Counted from the first letter of the stretch, positions 44,632 through 53,933 are shown. The stretch is 64,000 nt of DNA from Emticicia fluvialis (GCF_024793945.1 NZ_JANUSD010000010.1:1-64000); one strand, 5' to 3'. Numbers and translations: made by a program. The notes: generated by a model not told the origin, from the letters alone.

Positions 44632-46569
44632 TTAATCTGTAAACAGCCAGCTGTTTTCAATAAGGCCGTTACGATAAAACTGTATAAAAGCCTTTAGTTT
44701 TTCGGCATAAACATGGCCGTTCTTGATTTTAACTTCCTGTTGGTTGCGGGCATCAAATGCCTTGATTTTGTCGTTGGCAGACATCTCAAAATAAACCAGA
44801 TTTTTATTGTCAATTTTTGTAACCAGACGAGCCACCTCCGAATTATAATGAAGCGCCATGCCTTGTGTGGGCGCAAAAACAGATTCGCCAAAAGGTAACA
44901 CACCTGCCTGCTCCAGGTGCAGGTAGTCTAATATGGTAGGCATGATGTCTGTATGCTGGCATACCTTGCCCGGCCTGGCCACCCTGCGCAAGCCGTTTAG
45001 CTGTTGCTGGTCGGGATGAAAAAGAATTAAAGGAACACGGTATTCGCCAAGTGCCGACGCATAAGCAGGTTCGGTGTTCATCTGGGTGTGGTCGGCGGTA
45101 ATAATAAATAAGGTGTTCTTATACCAGGGCTGCTTAGCGGCGGTTTCAAAAAAGCGGCGAAGTGCGTAATCGGTGTATCCGATGCTTTCGTGTACGTCGG
45201 CAGTTCCTTTCGGAAACCTGCCCGTATATTGTGCCGGAATGGTATAAGGGTGATGCGAACTGATAGTAAACACACAGCTCACAAATGGTTTGGTTTCTTT
45301 AGATAACTCACCGGCAAAGTATTGCAGGTAGGGTTCATCAAAAATACCCCAGTTATTATCAAAGTCACGTTTAACCAATTGCGCCGGGTACTGGTCCATA
45401 CCACAGTATCTGCCAAACCCCGCCTGCTGAGAGAAACCCTCAAAACCCATTGACCCGTTTCGGGCTGCATGAAAAAAAGAAGAGCTGTAACCGGTTTTTT
45501 CAAGAATATTGCCTAATCCATAAAAATTGTTCGACTGATAAGACGTGGTAATGAAGGGCTCGTCAATAAGCTGCGGAATGGCAGATGTAATGGCAGGCAT
45601 GGCAATGATTGACTCGCGCCCGTTGGCAAAGCAGTTTTCATAAAAAACACCCCTGGCAGCCAGTGAGTCAAGAAACGGCGTGTAACCCTTATACCCGTTT
45701 TTGTAGCCCATGTATTCACGGGCGAAACTCTCAAGAATAATCACCACCACATTCTGTTGAGGCTGGCCGTTTCTATTGGCGGCATCGATATTAAACCCTC
45801 TGGCGCGTTGTATTCTGCCCGCAAGCTGTTTTTCAGTTTCGTTAAAAAAGTTCACCTTTTCGGTTCCTTTGGCGTCAATGGTGGTCAGAAACGTAAAAGT
45901 GGTATTTAGTGCCAGGTTGCCCAGGTGATTATTATGCTGGCTGAAAGCCTGGTTAATCCGCAGGGGTTTCTCCTGAAACCCACCTCTGAACACAATAATG
46001 CTGATACCCAGCGTAAGCACCCAGACAGCCACTTTTACGTACTTGTTTCTGAATATTACGTCATTTTCGGCATATACCCTTACCATATTGATACGGGCGG
46101 TTGTTGGGGTACCCTTTATAAACAGATAGCTGATAACGCCCCAGATAAGCAACAGATACCAGTAAGCGCCCATGAGGTTAAACGCCTGCTGGCCGATGTC
46201 GCGGATGATTCCAAAAACATCAAAAATAGTGCGGCGGCCAATGAATTTGTAATATTCAAAGTCGGCAATGTTTATCCAGAAAAAAACGATGTTGGGTATC
46301 CAGTAAAGGTATTTCAGAAAAACCTGATACCTGGGCGTGTCTACAAACCTGAAAGGCAACAGCGAACACAGGGTTAGCAATGAGTTGCTGATAAAAATAG
46401 CCGACAAGTCGAATGGCAAACCAACCAGAAAAGATTCTCCGATGGCGCCAAAGCCCAGATTCTGAAAAGAATACAGATTAAAAACTACAAATAATACTCT
46501 TAAAATAGTGTAAATAACCAGCAGCCAGGCCAATCGCTTGAACCAGACAATTAAATGTAAAAAATTCAT
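44632..46569 (-). CDS. LtaS/MdoB-like membrane sulfatase-fold phospho(glycerol)transferase
   Basis: 645 residues: about five N-terminal helices (to residue 200), then a periplasmic alkaline-phosphatase-like domain. VVVIILESFAREYMG gives the metal-binding Glu. ANGRESIIAMPAITS places a Ser where LtaS and EptA use a nucleophilic Thr (five residues before the Pro). SSHHPYTIP and IITADHTQMN supply further metal ligands. It likely transfers a phosphorylated head group from a phospholipid to an envelope polymer or glucan. Teichoic acid is not expected in this phylum, so the acceptor is unknown. It stands alone, divergent from 46653. Confidence 0.8.
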   Translation of the reverse strand: MNFLHLIVWFKRLAWLLVIYTILRVLFVVFNLYSFQNLGFGAIGESFLVGLPFDLSAIFISNSLLTLCSLLPFRFVDTPRYQVFLKYLYWIPNIVFFWINIADFEYYKFIGRRTIFDVFGIIRDIGQQAFNLMGAYWYLLLIWGVISYLFIKGTPTTARINMVRVYAENDVIFRNKYVKVAVWVLTLGISIIVFRGGFQEKPLRINQAFSQHNNHLGNLALNTTFTFLTTIDAKGTEKVNFFNETEKQLAGRIQRARGFNIDAANRNGQPQQNVVVIILESFAREYMGYKNGYKGYTPFLDSLAARGVFYENCFANGRESIIAMPAITSAIPQLIDEPFITTSYQSNNFYGLGNILEKTGYSSSFFHAARNGSMGFEGFSQQAGFGRYCGMDQYPAQLVKRDFDNNWGIFDEPYLQYFAGELSKETKPFVSCVFTISSHHPYTIPAQYTGRFPKGTADVHESIGYTDYALRRFFETAAKQPWYKNTLFIITADHTQMNTEPAYASALGEYRVPLILFHPDQQQLNGLRRVARPGKVCQHTDIMPTILDYLHLEQAGVLPFGESVFAPTQGMALHYNSEVARLVTKIDNKNLVYFEMSANDKIKAFDARNQQEVKIKNGHVYAEKLKAFIQFYRNGLIENSWLFTD

Positions 46570-46579
46570 AGTGGTTTTG

Positions 46580-46597
46580 TAAATTTGAGCAAAAATA
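46580..46597. promoter_or_regulatory. divergent -7-like elements between 46569 and 46653
   Basis: TAAATTTG on the plus strand (46580-46587) and TATTTTTG on the minus strand (46590-46597) both match TAnnTTTG and lie back to back in the 83-base divergent gap. No -33 TTTG is at 19 bases for either, so both are partial matches. Confidence 0.35.
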
Positions 46598-46652
46598 CCG
46601 GTTTTTTATTTCTGAATTACCAACCAAACCAAAACCGGCTAAAGAAACCTTT

Positions 46653-46946
46653 ATGGACCTTCAGACATTTAAAAGCACACTTTCGGCCACAAAAGTTCCG
46701 GAAGGTATATCTCCGTTGTTAAAAGCGCTCTGGTACGACTATAACGGCAACTGGGAGGCCGCCCATAATGTGGCCCAAAGCAAAGAAGGCACCCGCGATT
46801 ACGACCGCCTGCACGCTTACCTGCACCGCAAGGAAGGCGACCAGTGGAACGCCAATTACTGGTATCGCCGGGCTGGCGAAAGTATGCCTGCGGTGTCGCT
46901 GGATGCCGAATGGGAAATACTGGCAGAGAGATTAACCAAAAAATAA
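46653..46946 (+). CDS. small conserved protein of unknown function
   Basis: 97 residues, no signal peptide or membrane segment. The pattern LLKALWYDYNGNWEAAHNVA followed by HAYLHRKEGDQWNANYWYRR is one I recognise as strongly conserved across Bacteroidota and Proteobacteria, with invariant-looking Trp, His and Arg residues. No function is known to me. It reads toward the ABC-F gene 46 bases downstream and may be co-transcribed with it. Confidence 0.8.
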   Translation: MDLQTFKSTLSATKVPEGISPLLKALWYDYNGNWEAAHNVAQSKEGTRDYDRLHAYLHRKEGDQWNANYWYRRAGESMPAVSLDAEWEILAERLTKK

Positions 46947-46992
46947 ATGTACTTTTGCCATCACAACCGAAAACGAGGGGATTTAAAATATT

Positions 46993-48861
46993 ATGAATTA
47001 TTTATCGGCTGAAAACATCGGCAGAAATTTAGGAGAACGCTGGCTGTTCAGGAATCTGACATTTGGTATTCTGCAAGGCGAAAGAGTGGCTTTGATTGGA
47101 GCCAATGGCTCAGGGAAGTCGTCTCTGCTGGATATGATTGTAGGCAAAACCGACATAGATGCCGGGCAAATAAGCGTCAGAAAAGATATAAGAACCGGGT
47201 ATCTTGACCAAAGCCCCGACTTACCCGCAGGCAAAACAGTGCTTGAAACCATTTTTGCCTCTCAAAACGCCCTAACGGCGGCCATTAAAGAATATGAGCT
47301 GGCACTAAACCTGCATGATGATAAACGGCTGGCCGATGCCATAGAAAAGGTAGATACCCTGAAAGCCTGGGACTACGAGGTAAAAGTAAAGCAGATTCTG
47401 GCCAAGCTGGGTATTACTGATTTTGACAAGCTGATCGGCAATTTGTCTGGCGGGCAACAAAAACGTGTGGCGCTGGCACGTGTGCTGATTGAAGAACCTG
47501 ATTTTCTGATTCTGGATGAGCCTACCAACCACCTTGACCTGGACACCATTGAATGGCTGGAGGGCTATCTGTCGTCATCAAATATTACTTTGTTGCTGGT
47601 AACACACGACCGTTATTTTCTGGACAAAGTAAGCAACCGGATACTTGAGCTTGCCGACAACCAGATTTATAAATATACGGGTAATTACAATTATTACCTT
47701 GAAAAAAAAGAAGCACAGGAAGCCGTTAATGCAGCTACCCAGAAAAACTACCGGAATTTGCTGCGCAAAGAACTGGAATGGATGCGCCGCCAGCCCAAGG
47801 CAAGGGGTACGAAGTCGCAGAGCCGAATTGATGCTTTCTATGACCTGAAAGACAAGACTGTTAAGAAAGGGCCGGAAGAAAAACTGGAACTGAGCATGAA
47901 AATGGAGCGCATGGGTAGCAAGATTATTGAGATAAACCATGTGAGCAAAGCATTTGATACCCATAAGGTAATTGAGGAATTTTCATACACCTTTAAAAGA
48001 GGCGACAGAATAGGCATTGTAGGCAAAAACGGTATGGGCAAAACTACCCTGCTAGAAATAATTACCGAGAAAGTAAAGCCCGATATGGGGAGGGTTGTAA
48101 AGGGTGAAACCATAAAAATTGGTTATTACTCGCAGGAAGGGCTTGATTTTAAAGACGACCAGCGCGTTATTGACGTAGTACGTGAGATTGCCGAATATGT
48201 AAAAATGGCCGATGGCACCGAGCTTTCAATCTCTAATTTTCTTACCTTGTTTCTGTTTCCGCCTGCTATGCAGTACAGCTTTGTACATAAGCTGAGCGGC
48301 GGCGAAAAAAGACGCCTGCAATTGCTGAAAATATTGGTGCAGAACCCGAATTTTCTGATTCTGGATGAGCCAACGAACGACCTGGACATATCGACACTGA
48401 ATGTGCTGGAAGATTTTCTTATGAATTTCGGGGGTTGTTTGCTGGTGGTATCGCACGACCGCTACTTTATGGATAAAATTGTAGAACACCTTTTTGTTTT
48501 TGAAGGCAAGGGGTACATTCGCGATTTCCCGGGTAATTATACCGACTACCGCAACTGGAAAGACGAACAACCAGAGCCAGAAACCGAAGGCGCAGCGGCA
48601 ACTAAAACACAGGCCAGCCCTACTGCCGCACCCAAACCTGAAGTAAAGCGCAAACTGAGCTACAAAGAACAGAAAGAATATGAAGGGCTTGAAAAAGAAC
48701 TGGAAAAACTGGAGCAAACCAAAGCTCAATTGCTTGAAAACATGAATTCGGGTGGTGGATCTCATGAGCAACTGGCACAATGGGCCAAAGAATTTGAGAA
48801 CATAAACGAAACCATTGCCGAAAAAGAAATGCGCTGGCTCGAGCTATCAGAACTGGCCTGA
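46993..48861 (+). CDS. ABC-F family ATPase (Uup-like)
   Basis: Soluble protein with two ATP-binding cassettes and no membrane domain, of the group that acts on ribosomes. Cassette 1: Walker A GANGSGKSSLL near residue 36, signature LSGGQQKRVALA, Walker B FLILDEPTNHLD. Cassette 2: GKNGMGKTTLL near residue 346, LSGGEKRRLQLL, FLILDEPTNDLD. The linker between them holds KELEWMRRQPKARGTKSQSR, and a C-terminal charged coiled coil (about 555-622) is typical of Uup. The coiled coil in Uup can bind DNA and affects precise transposon excision. Confidence 0.92.
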   Translation: MNYLSAENIGRNLGERWLFRNLTFGILQGERVALIGANGSGKSSLLDMIVGKTDIDAGQISVRKDIRTGYLDQSPDLPAGKTVLETIFASQNALTAAIKEYELALNLHDDKRLADAIEKVDTLKAWDYEVKVKQILAKLGITDFDKLIGNLSGGQQKRVALARVLIEEPDFLILDEPTNHLDLDTIEWLEGYLSSSNITLLLVTHDRYFLDKVSNRILELADNQIYKYTGNYNYYLEKKEAQEAVNAATQKNYRNLLRKELEWMRRQPKARGTKSQSRIDAFYDLKDKTVKKGPEEKLELSMKMERMGSKIIEINHVSKAFDTHKVIEEFSYTFKRGDRIGIVGKNGMGKTTLLEIITEKVKPDMGRVVKGETIKIGYYSQEGLDFKDDQRVIDVVREIAEYVKMADGTELSISNFLTLFLFPPAMQYSFVHKLSGGEKRRLQLLKILVQNPNFLILDEPTNDLDISTLNVLEDFLMNFGGCLLVVSHDRYFMDKIVEHLFVFEGKGYIRDFPGNYTDYRNWKDEQPEPETEGAAATKTQASPTAAPKPEVKRKLSYKEQKEYEGLEKELEKLEQTKAQLLENMNSGGGSHEQLAQWAKEFENINETIAEKEMRWLELSELA

Positions 48862-48897
48862 AAGAAGCATTATTCAACCATTATATAATTATTACCT

Positions 48898-49350
48898 ATG
48901 AATTTTTCCAAATTTATTCTTGTTCTTTGCTTAGGCGTTTCGTTCGGCAGTTTCGGGCAGCAAAAGGGTATACCGGTACAACAATACAACCACGTGGGTT
49001 TGTACGTAAAAGACCTGCAGGCCAGCGCTAAATTTTACCGCGAAATAATAGGCCTGCAACCTTTGGGCGTGCCAGACAACCTGGTGGCCATACGCCGTTG
49101 GTTTCAGATTGCACCCGGGCAAGAGCTGCACTTATTATTAGGCAGAAACGAACCTGTTACCAATAACGATAAAAACGGCGGGCATTTTTCGTGGACTATT
49201 CCGGCCAAATCTGCCGACAGCATTGAGGCATACCTGAAAGAAAAAGGGGTGCCGTATCACCGTCAGCAACGATTTGACGGCGCTTTTCAGATTTATATTA
49301 CCGACCCCGACGGCTACGTAATTGAACTGAACGAGCCAAAGGCACAGTAA
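48898..49350 (+). CDS. exported VOC/glyoxalase-like protein
   Basis: 150 residues. The signal peptide (residues 1-20) ends GSFGQ. The remainder is a single vicinal-oxygen-chelate module: YNHVGLYVKDLQASAKFYRE with the N-terminal His, LHLLLGRNEPV, and DPDGYVIELNEP with the C-terminal Glu metal ligand. Export of a VOC protein is unusual but not rare in Bacteroidota. Substrate unknown. Confidence 0.82.
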   Translation: MNFSKFILVLCLGVSFGSFGQQKGIPVQQYNHVGLYVKDLQASAKFYREIIGLQPLGVPDNLVAIRRWFQIAPGQELHLLLGRNEPVTNNDKNGGHFSWTIPAKSADSIEAYLKEKGVPYHRQQRFDGAFQIYITDPDGYVIELNEPKAQ

Positions 49351-49390
49351 ATATCCACTAACGATTTAGTACAACCAAAAAGAATTTCTG

Positions 49391-50032
49391 ATGGAGCAGA
49401 TAAATGAATGGTTTAAGTATTTGTTGGATTCGGAAGAGCTAATCCGAACGGGCGGCCTGGTAGCAATAACCATGATAATTTTTATTGAAAACGGTTTTTT
49501 CTTCGGATTCTTTTTACCGGGCGACTACCTGTTGTTTCTTTCAGGCGTCTTTTGCGGTACCCGTACACTTGAAGTGCCGCTTCCGTTGTTACTTACCTGC
49601 ATTTTTCTGGCGGCAGTTTTAGGCTCTTTTGTAGGGTATTTCTCGGGCTGGTATTTCGGAGACCGTATTCAGGCCCGACCAGACTCGTTGTTTTTCAAGA
49701 AAAAACATATTGAAAGCACCCGTAAGTACTTTACTAAATATGGCAGCCAGACACTCATCATTGCGCGTTTTTTGCCTGTGGTACGCACCTTCTCGCCGAT
49801 TCTGGCAGGTATTGTAAAAATGAAGTTTTACAAGTTTACCATTTTTAACATTATAGGTGGGGCTATCTGGACTCTTACGCTGGTGGGCGGAGGCTTTTAT
49901 TTTGGAGAGAAATTTCCAGGTATTATCAATTACGTAGAATACATAATTATTTTCTTTCTGGCCATTACCACTTTTACTGTTGTGCGTGGCTACTTAAACG
50001 CCAGAAAAGAAATGACAGAGACAAAAGAATAA
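49391..50032 (+). CDS. DedA family membrane protein
   Basis: 213 residues in the SNARE-associated/VTT fold. FIENGFFFGFFLPGDYLLF carries the E..FP-P-GD-type DedA motif near residue 30, GYFSGWYFGDRI a second, and FTKYGSQTLIIARFLPVVRTFSPILAG the third, with the conserved ARF.P..R arginines needed for function. Members are implicated in undecaprenyl-phosphate or phospholipid flipping and membrane homeostasis. It lies 40 bases after the VOC gene. Confidence 0.92.
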   Translation: MEQINEWFKYLLDSEELIRTGGLVAITMIIFIENGFFFGFFLPGDYLLFLSGVFCGTRTLEVPLPLLLTCIFLAAVLGSFVGYFSGWYFGDRIQARPDSLFFKKKHIESTRKYFTKYGSQTLIIARFLPVVRTFSPILAGIVKMKFYKFTIFNIIGGAIWTLTLVGGGFYFGEKFPGIINYVEYIIIFFLAITTFTVVRGYLNARKEMTETKE

Positions 50033-50062
50033 AAAAACTGTTGCCCCGGCCAGGCAACAGTT
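50031..50062. terminator. terminator between dedA and the LytTR gene (convergent)
   Basis: aactgttgcc / ggcaacagtt, a 10-bp stem with a 7-base loop. Its T run (seven bases) lies on the minus-strand exit, so it best serves the LytTR transcript. On the plus strand it directly follows the dedA stop and could also stop that transcript weakly. Confidence 0.7.
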
Positions 50063-50189
50063 CATAAAATTGTGGCAACATTTTGCCGGTTTATTCACAG
50101 CTAGTCGTTTTGAGGGACTTTTTGATTTTTAATTGTGCGGACATTCTATTTAAGTTGCCCGCACTTTTTTGTGTTCATTCTAAGGCGCT

Positions 50190-50516
50190 TCAAGCCCCAA
50201 AATTAACACGGGGTACATTCTGGAGTATTCTTTTTATGGCTACACTCCTACGCCGGGCTACTTTTATTTCGTAGCCATTAGTAAGATATATTCTCACATC
50301 TTTATGGTGCGCCCTGTACTGACCAATGTACAGTTTGTTAACCAGATATGATTTACTTACACGTAGAAAATCTTTCAAACGCTCGTCAGCTTCATGGTGT
50401 TTCAGCGTAGACGTTGATATTATTTTTTTGCCGTCTACCATATAAAATTCGGTGTAATTAATATCCGCCTTCAGATATACAATATCCTGCGAATAGCTTT
50501 TAAAATCTTTCAGCAT
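50190..50516 (-). CDS. stand-alone LytTR DNA-binding regulator
   Basis: 108 residues corresponding only to the LytTR domain: DIVYLKADINYTEFYMVDGK at the start, TLKHHEADERLKDFLRVSKSYLVNKLYIG in the middle (the F.R.H/S.S..VN motif), and LTNGYEIKVARRRSVAIKRIL at the end. There is no receiver domain and no adjacent histidine kinase. Such short forms are common in Bacteroidota. It is flanked by a 598-base gene-poor gap holding a perfect palindrome that it or another regulator might bind. Confidence 0.85.
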   Translation of the reverse strand: MLKDFKSYSQDIVYLKADINYTEFYMVDGKKIISTSTLKHHEADERLKDFLRVSKSYLVNKLYIGQYRAHHKDVRIYLTNGYEIKVARRRSVAIKRILQNVPRVNFGA

Positions 50517-50684
50517 GTTTTACGGTCTTTTGGGTTCATTTAGGTATTTTTAAAGTCACCGCATGCCAGCTTCAGCAAAAGAAACAGGTTTAAAATATGG
50601 CCTTAACCACCCCGTTTAATTACCTCAAATTTCCAGCGTTTTCTTCCCTTTAGAAATACCATTTTTACAGTATTTTTAATGACT

Positions 50685-50708
50685 CATCTACTGTCTGGAC
50701 AGTAGATG
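50685..50708. promoter_or_regulatory. perfect palindrome catctactgtc-tg-gacagtagatg, candidate operator
   Basis: The arms are 11 bp and match at every position around a 2-base centre. It lies about 170 bases upstream of the LytTR start. It does not resemble the direct-repeat sites usually bound by LytTR proteins and has no T run, so an operator for a dimeric regulator is more likely than a terminator. Confidence 0.4.
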
Positions 50709-50964
50709 TGCGGCAGATTCTTCTCAAGCCAGGCAAACCCGATAACGGATTTATTATTAATATTCATAGCACATTAGAATCGGGATGTTTAAGCTACCAA
50801 TGCCTGCAAAAAGGAAATTGGGCATCCGGTAGGGATTAAGTTTCAATAGAAGGTTTATTATTCAAATTCAATCATCTTTGATTGGTGCTAATTTGAAGAT
50901 TATGACTGTATTTATCATACATATACTAATGGTTATGGTTAGAAAGGTTTCTGCCAAACAAAAT

Positions 50965-51007
50965 GCCCTGCCCGTTATAGTTTTTAATTTACTATACCAG
51001 ACAGGGC
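50965..51007 (-). terminator. possible terminator after the GH-A glycosidase gene
   Basis: gccctg / cagggc outer arms with an inner tatag / ctata pair around an AT loop. It is about 110 bases beyond the stop at 51115 and lacks a clean T run. Moderate support only. Confidence 0.4.
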
Positions 51008-51114
51008 TGCTTGCCTTAACTTTTATTTATTATTGGCTATGAGGTTTCTAAGTATAAAAAACCTGACTTTCTTAGCAAATAATTGACTTAGCTCGCAATC
51101 GAGGCCAATTACAA

Positions 51115-52182
51115 TTATTGAACGTTTTTTATTGCTTTGGATGCCTTTTGGGTAGTTGCTTTAATGGCCTCTACTTCGCTTTGCTTATACACAGAGCCAT
51201 CTGGCCTGAAAATATCATGAAACCACAAGGCTGGTTCGCCACCCTGCGGCATTGGCTCGTCCCACGCATAAATGGTGTTCGATTTACCCATTACAAGCCC
51301 CCAGTTAATAGCGCCAACTTTGTATTTCTCAAATACAGGCAGGCAGGTTTCAAAAGTGCTTTTGTGTTTGCGGGCCATGTATTCGGTACAAATAACCGGC
51401 CTTTTGTATTTGGCCTGCAATTCTTTTATCTGATCTTCCAGGTTTTTCGGGTCTTTGTAGTTATGAAAAGTTATGATGTCTGAATTACCCAACATAAAAT
51501 CGTTGCTCATGGGGTGGTCTGTCCACCAGCCTGCCGTTATGGGCTGCGATGGCTTAGCGGCTCTTGCCCATTCGAACGATTTACGCAACAAAGGCATAAC
51601 GGCGTCATTATAGCCGGAGTTACTGGGTTCGTTGAACATATCCCAAACAATTACGCGTTTATCATTAGCAAAAGTGCCAATAATACCTTTGGTGTAAGCC
51701 TCAAGGCTACCCCAGGTTCTTGAATCAAACAGCATTTTTGTGCCGGGTATTCTTACCCAGCCAGAGTTATGTTTGCCCACCACTGGTTCCATTTGTTTGC
51801 CGGCTTTGGGGTTATCGTTCCAGCAGGAGTCAAACAAAACAAACATAATTTTGATGTGGTGCTTGTCTGCAATGGCTAAAAACTGATTGATACGGCTGAT
51901 AAACCCTTCTTTATCGGTTTCATAAGGAATATTGTGCAAAAAAACACGCATAATATTCATACCCAGGCCTTCGGCCCAGCCCAGTTCTTTGTCTATTGTG
52001 GCGGGGTCAAACGTATCGGCCTGCCACATTTCCAGTTCATTAATAGCAGTGGCCGGAATATAATTGGCACCCACAAAAAGGGGTTGTTTGCTGTACCAGG
52101 CATTGGCTTTTTCAACCGACCATCGCTGGGCAGAAGCCACAAAAGAGATTAAAAATAATAGCGGTAATAAGCCTTTTTTCAT
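51115..52182 (-). CDS. secreted clan GH-A glycoside hydrolase (GH5-like)
   Basis: 355 residues with a signal peptide ending VASAQ. The rest is a (beta/alpha)8 glycosidase: GMNIMRVFLHNIPYETD near residue 93, catalytic acid/base Glu in VWDMFNEPSN near residue 206, and the nucleophile Glu in VICTEYMARKH near residue 292. It is in the cellulase/mannanase neighbourhood; the precise family and substrate cannot be read by eye. It follows the GMC oxidoreductase gene by 38 bases on the same strand, so the two are probably co-expressed. Confidence 0.8.
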   Translation of the reverse strand: MKKGLLPLLFLISFVASAQRWSVEKANAWYSKQPLFVGANYIPATAINELEMWQADTFDPATIDKELGWAEGLGMNIMRVFLHNIPYETDKEGFISRINQFLAIADKHHIKIMFVLFDSCWNDNPKAGKQMEPVVGKHNSGWVRIPGTKMLFDSRTWGSLEAYTKGIIGTFANDKRVIVWDMFNEPSNSGYNDAVMPLLRKSFEWARAAKPSQPITAGWWTDHPMSNDFMLGNSDIITFHNYKDPKNLEDQIKELQAKYKRPVICTEYMARKHKSTFETCLPVFEKYKVGAINWGLVMGKSNTIYAWDEPMPQGGEPALWFHDIFRPDGSVYKQSEVEAIKATTQKASKAIKNVQ

Positions 52183-52220
52183 GCAATAGTTAATTTATGG
52201 AAGAATAGATTGTTTACAGA

Positions 52221-53933
52221 TTATAACCGTTGGGCTTTCATTTCTTTAACGGCGTAGTCTACCGCGCGGGCAGTAAGCGCCATGTAGGTAAGCGACGGGT
52301 TCTGAGTAGATGTTGACGGCATACAGGCGCCATCAGTAACAAACACATTTTTGCAGTTATGCATCTGGTTCCACTTGTTCAGCATAGACGTTTTCGGGTC
52401 TTTGCCCATGCGCACGCCGCCCATTTCGTGGTTTTCGCTGCCGGGGTTACGTTTGGTGTCATGCAGCTGGATATTACTGAATCCGGCCTTGCTGTACATT
52501 TCAGAATACTGTTCCCAGAAATCTTTCAGCATCTTGTCGTCATTGCTGTCATATTCAACAGATACATGCAGTTGCGGAATCCCGTACTTGTCTTTCAGGT
52601 CTTTATCCAGCCAAACGCGGCTGGCTTCTTTAGGTATGGTTTCGCCCATCATGTGCGAGTTTACCTGCCATAGCCCCCATTGAGGCTTCATCAGGCTGTT
52701 TTTTAAGTCTTCACCTACCCCGCTGGTATCCGGCGAATACCCTCTTGAAGTGCTGAAACCCGCTGCATAACCACGAATGAAGTCGGTTTCCTGCTTATAT
52801 ACGTTTCTGAAACGTGGTACATAGCTGCTGTTGGGGCGCTTGCCGTCGGTGGTTGAATCAATCAGGCCGTCATATTCGGCTGTTATACGACCTCTGAAAC
52901 TATGAAACGCCATGTATTTACCCAACAGGCCGTTGTCATTACCCAGCCCGTTCGGGAACCGGTCTGATACCGAGTTGAGCAATATCAGGTTTGAATTAAC
53001 TGTTGAGGCATTTACAAAAATAATTTTTGCATAGTATTCAATCATTTCGCGCGTGTTGGCATCAATGATTCTTACCCCGGTGGCTTTCTGCTTTTTGTTG
53101 TCGTAGATAATTGAGTGTACAACCGAATGCGGGCGAAGTGTGAGTTTACCCGTACGCATTGCCCACGGAATAGTAGCAGACACGCTGCTGAAATAGCCAC
53201 CATAAGGGCAGCCGCGCTCACATATTACGCGGTTCTGGCATTGCGCCCTACCCTGTTGATAATGTATGGCTTTGGGCTGGGTAAGATGCGCCGCACGACC
53301 AATGATTACGTATCGGTCTTTATAATGCTTTGCCATTTGCTGTTTAAAGTGTTTCTCAACACAGCTCATTTCGTGCGGTGCCAGAAACTCTCCGTCGGGC
53401 AGTGTGGGTACGCCGTCACGATTACCGGTTATACCGGCAAATTTTTCAACCTTGCTATACCAGGGTGCAATGTCGGCATATCTGATGGGCCAGTCTACGG
53501 CGTAACCGTCACGGGCAGGGCCTTCAAAATCAAAGTCGCTCCAGCGTTGGGTTTGCCTTGCCCATAATAATGAGCGCCCGCCTACCTGGTAGGCGCGCAT
53601 CCAGTCGAAGGGTTGGTCCTGAATATACTCCTGCTCTTTGTCTTTTACCAGAAAATGCAGGGTGCTTTCACCAAAAATATAATGTCTGCTAGGTATTTTG
53701 TATTCTTCCTTTATATGATTGGGCACCTGACCCAGATGCTCAAATTCCCAGGGATTTTTAAGTGTGGTGGGATAATCTTTGATGTGCTCAATATTACGCC
53801 CGCGCTCAAGTACCAGTGTTTTCAGACCTTTCTCGGTAAGGTCTTTGGCGGCCCAGCCGCCACTCATACCAGAGCCAATCACGATGGCATCAAATGTGCG
53901 TTCTTTTATACTGTCAATTATCAGATTAGACAT
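52221..53933 (-). CDS. GMC family FAD oxidoreductase
   Basis: 570 residues. N-terminal FAD-binding AIVIGSGMSGGWAAKDLTEKG near residue 16 and VLERGR, a GRSLLWARQTQRW substrate-domain segment, and the C-terminal NPSLTYMALTARAVDYA block with FVTDGACMPSTSTQNPS. This is the group of sugar/gluconate dehydrogenase large subunits. The gluconate 2-dehydrogenase subunit 3 gene that often accompanies it is not seen here. No signal peptide is visible. It lies between the haloperoxidase-like lipoprotein and a GH-A glycosidase. Confidence 0.85.
   Translation of the reverse strand: MSNLIIDSIKERTFDAIVIGSGMSGGWAAKDLTEKGLKTLVLERGRNIEHIKDYPTTLKNPWEFEHLGQVPNHIKEEYKIPSRHYIFGESTLHFLVKDKEQEYIQDQPFDWMRAYQVGGRSLLWARQTQRWSDFDFEGPARDGYAVDWPIRYADIAPWYSKVEKFAGITGNRDGVPTLPDGEFLAPHEMSCVEKHFKQQMAKHYKDRYVIIGRAAHLTQPKAIHYQQGRAQCQNRVICERGCPYGGYFSSVSATIPWAMRTGKLTLRPHSVVHSIIYDNKKQKATGVRIIDANTREMIEYYAKIIFVNASTVNSNLILLNSVSDRFPNGLGNDNGLLGKYMAFHSFRGRITAEYDGLIDSTTDGKRPNSSYVPRFRNVYKQETDFIRGYAAGFSTSRGYSPDTSGVGEDLKNSLMKPQWGLWQVNSHMMGETIPKEASRVWLDKDLKDKYGIPQLHVSVEYDSNDDKMLKDFWEQYSEMYSKAGFSNIQLHDTKRNPGSENHEMGGVRMGKDPKTSMLNKWNQMHNCKNVFVTDGACMPSTSTQNPSLTYMALTARAVDYAVKEMKAQRL

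Larger units (their letters stand above)
50517..51114. other. 598-bp gene-poor region upstream of the LytTR gene
   Basis: No supported gene. It contains a perfect 11-bp inverted repeat with 2-base spacer (50685-50708) and a terminator-like structure (50965-51007). A 46-codon open frame at 50902-51042 on the plus strand encodes a short hydrophobic peptide that overlaps the terminator-like structure and is more likely chance. No full promoter match was found. Confidence 0.5.
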
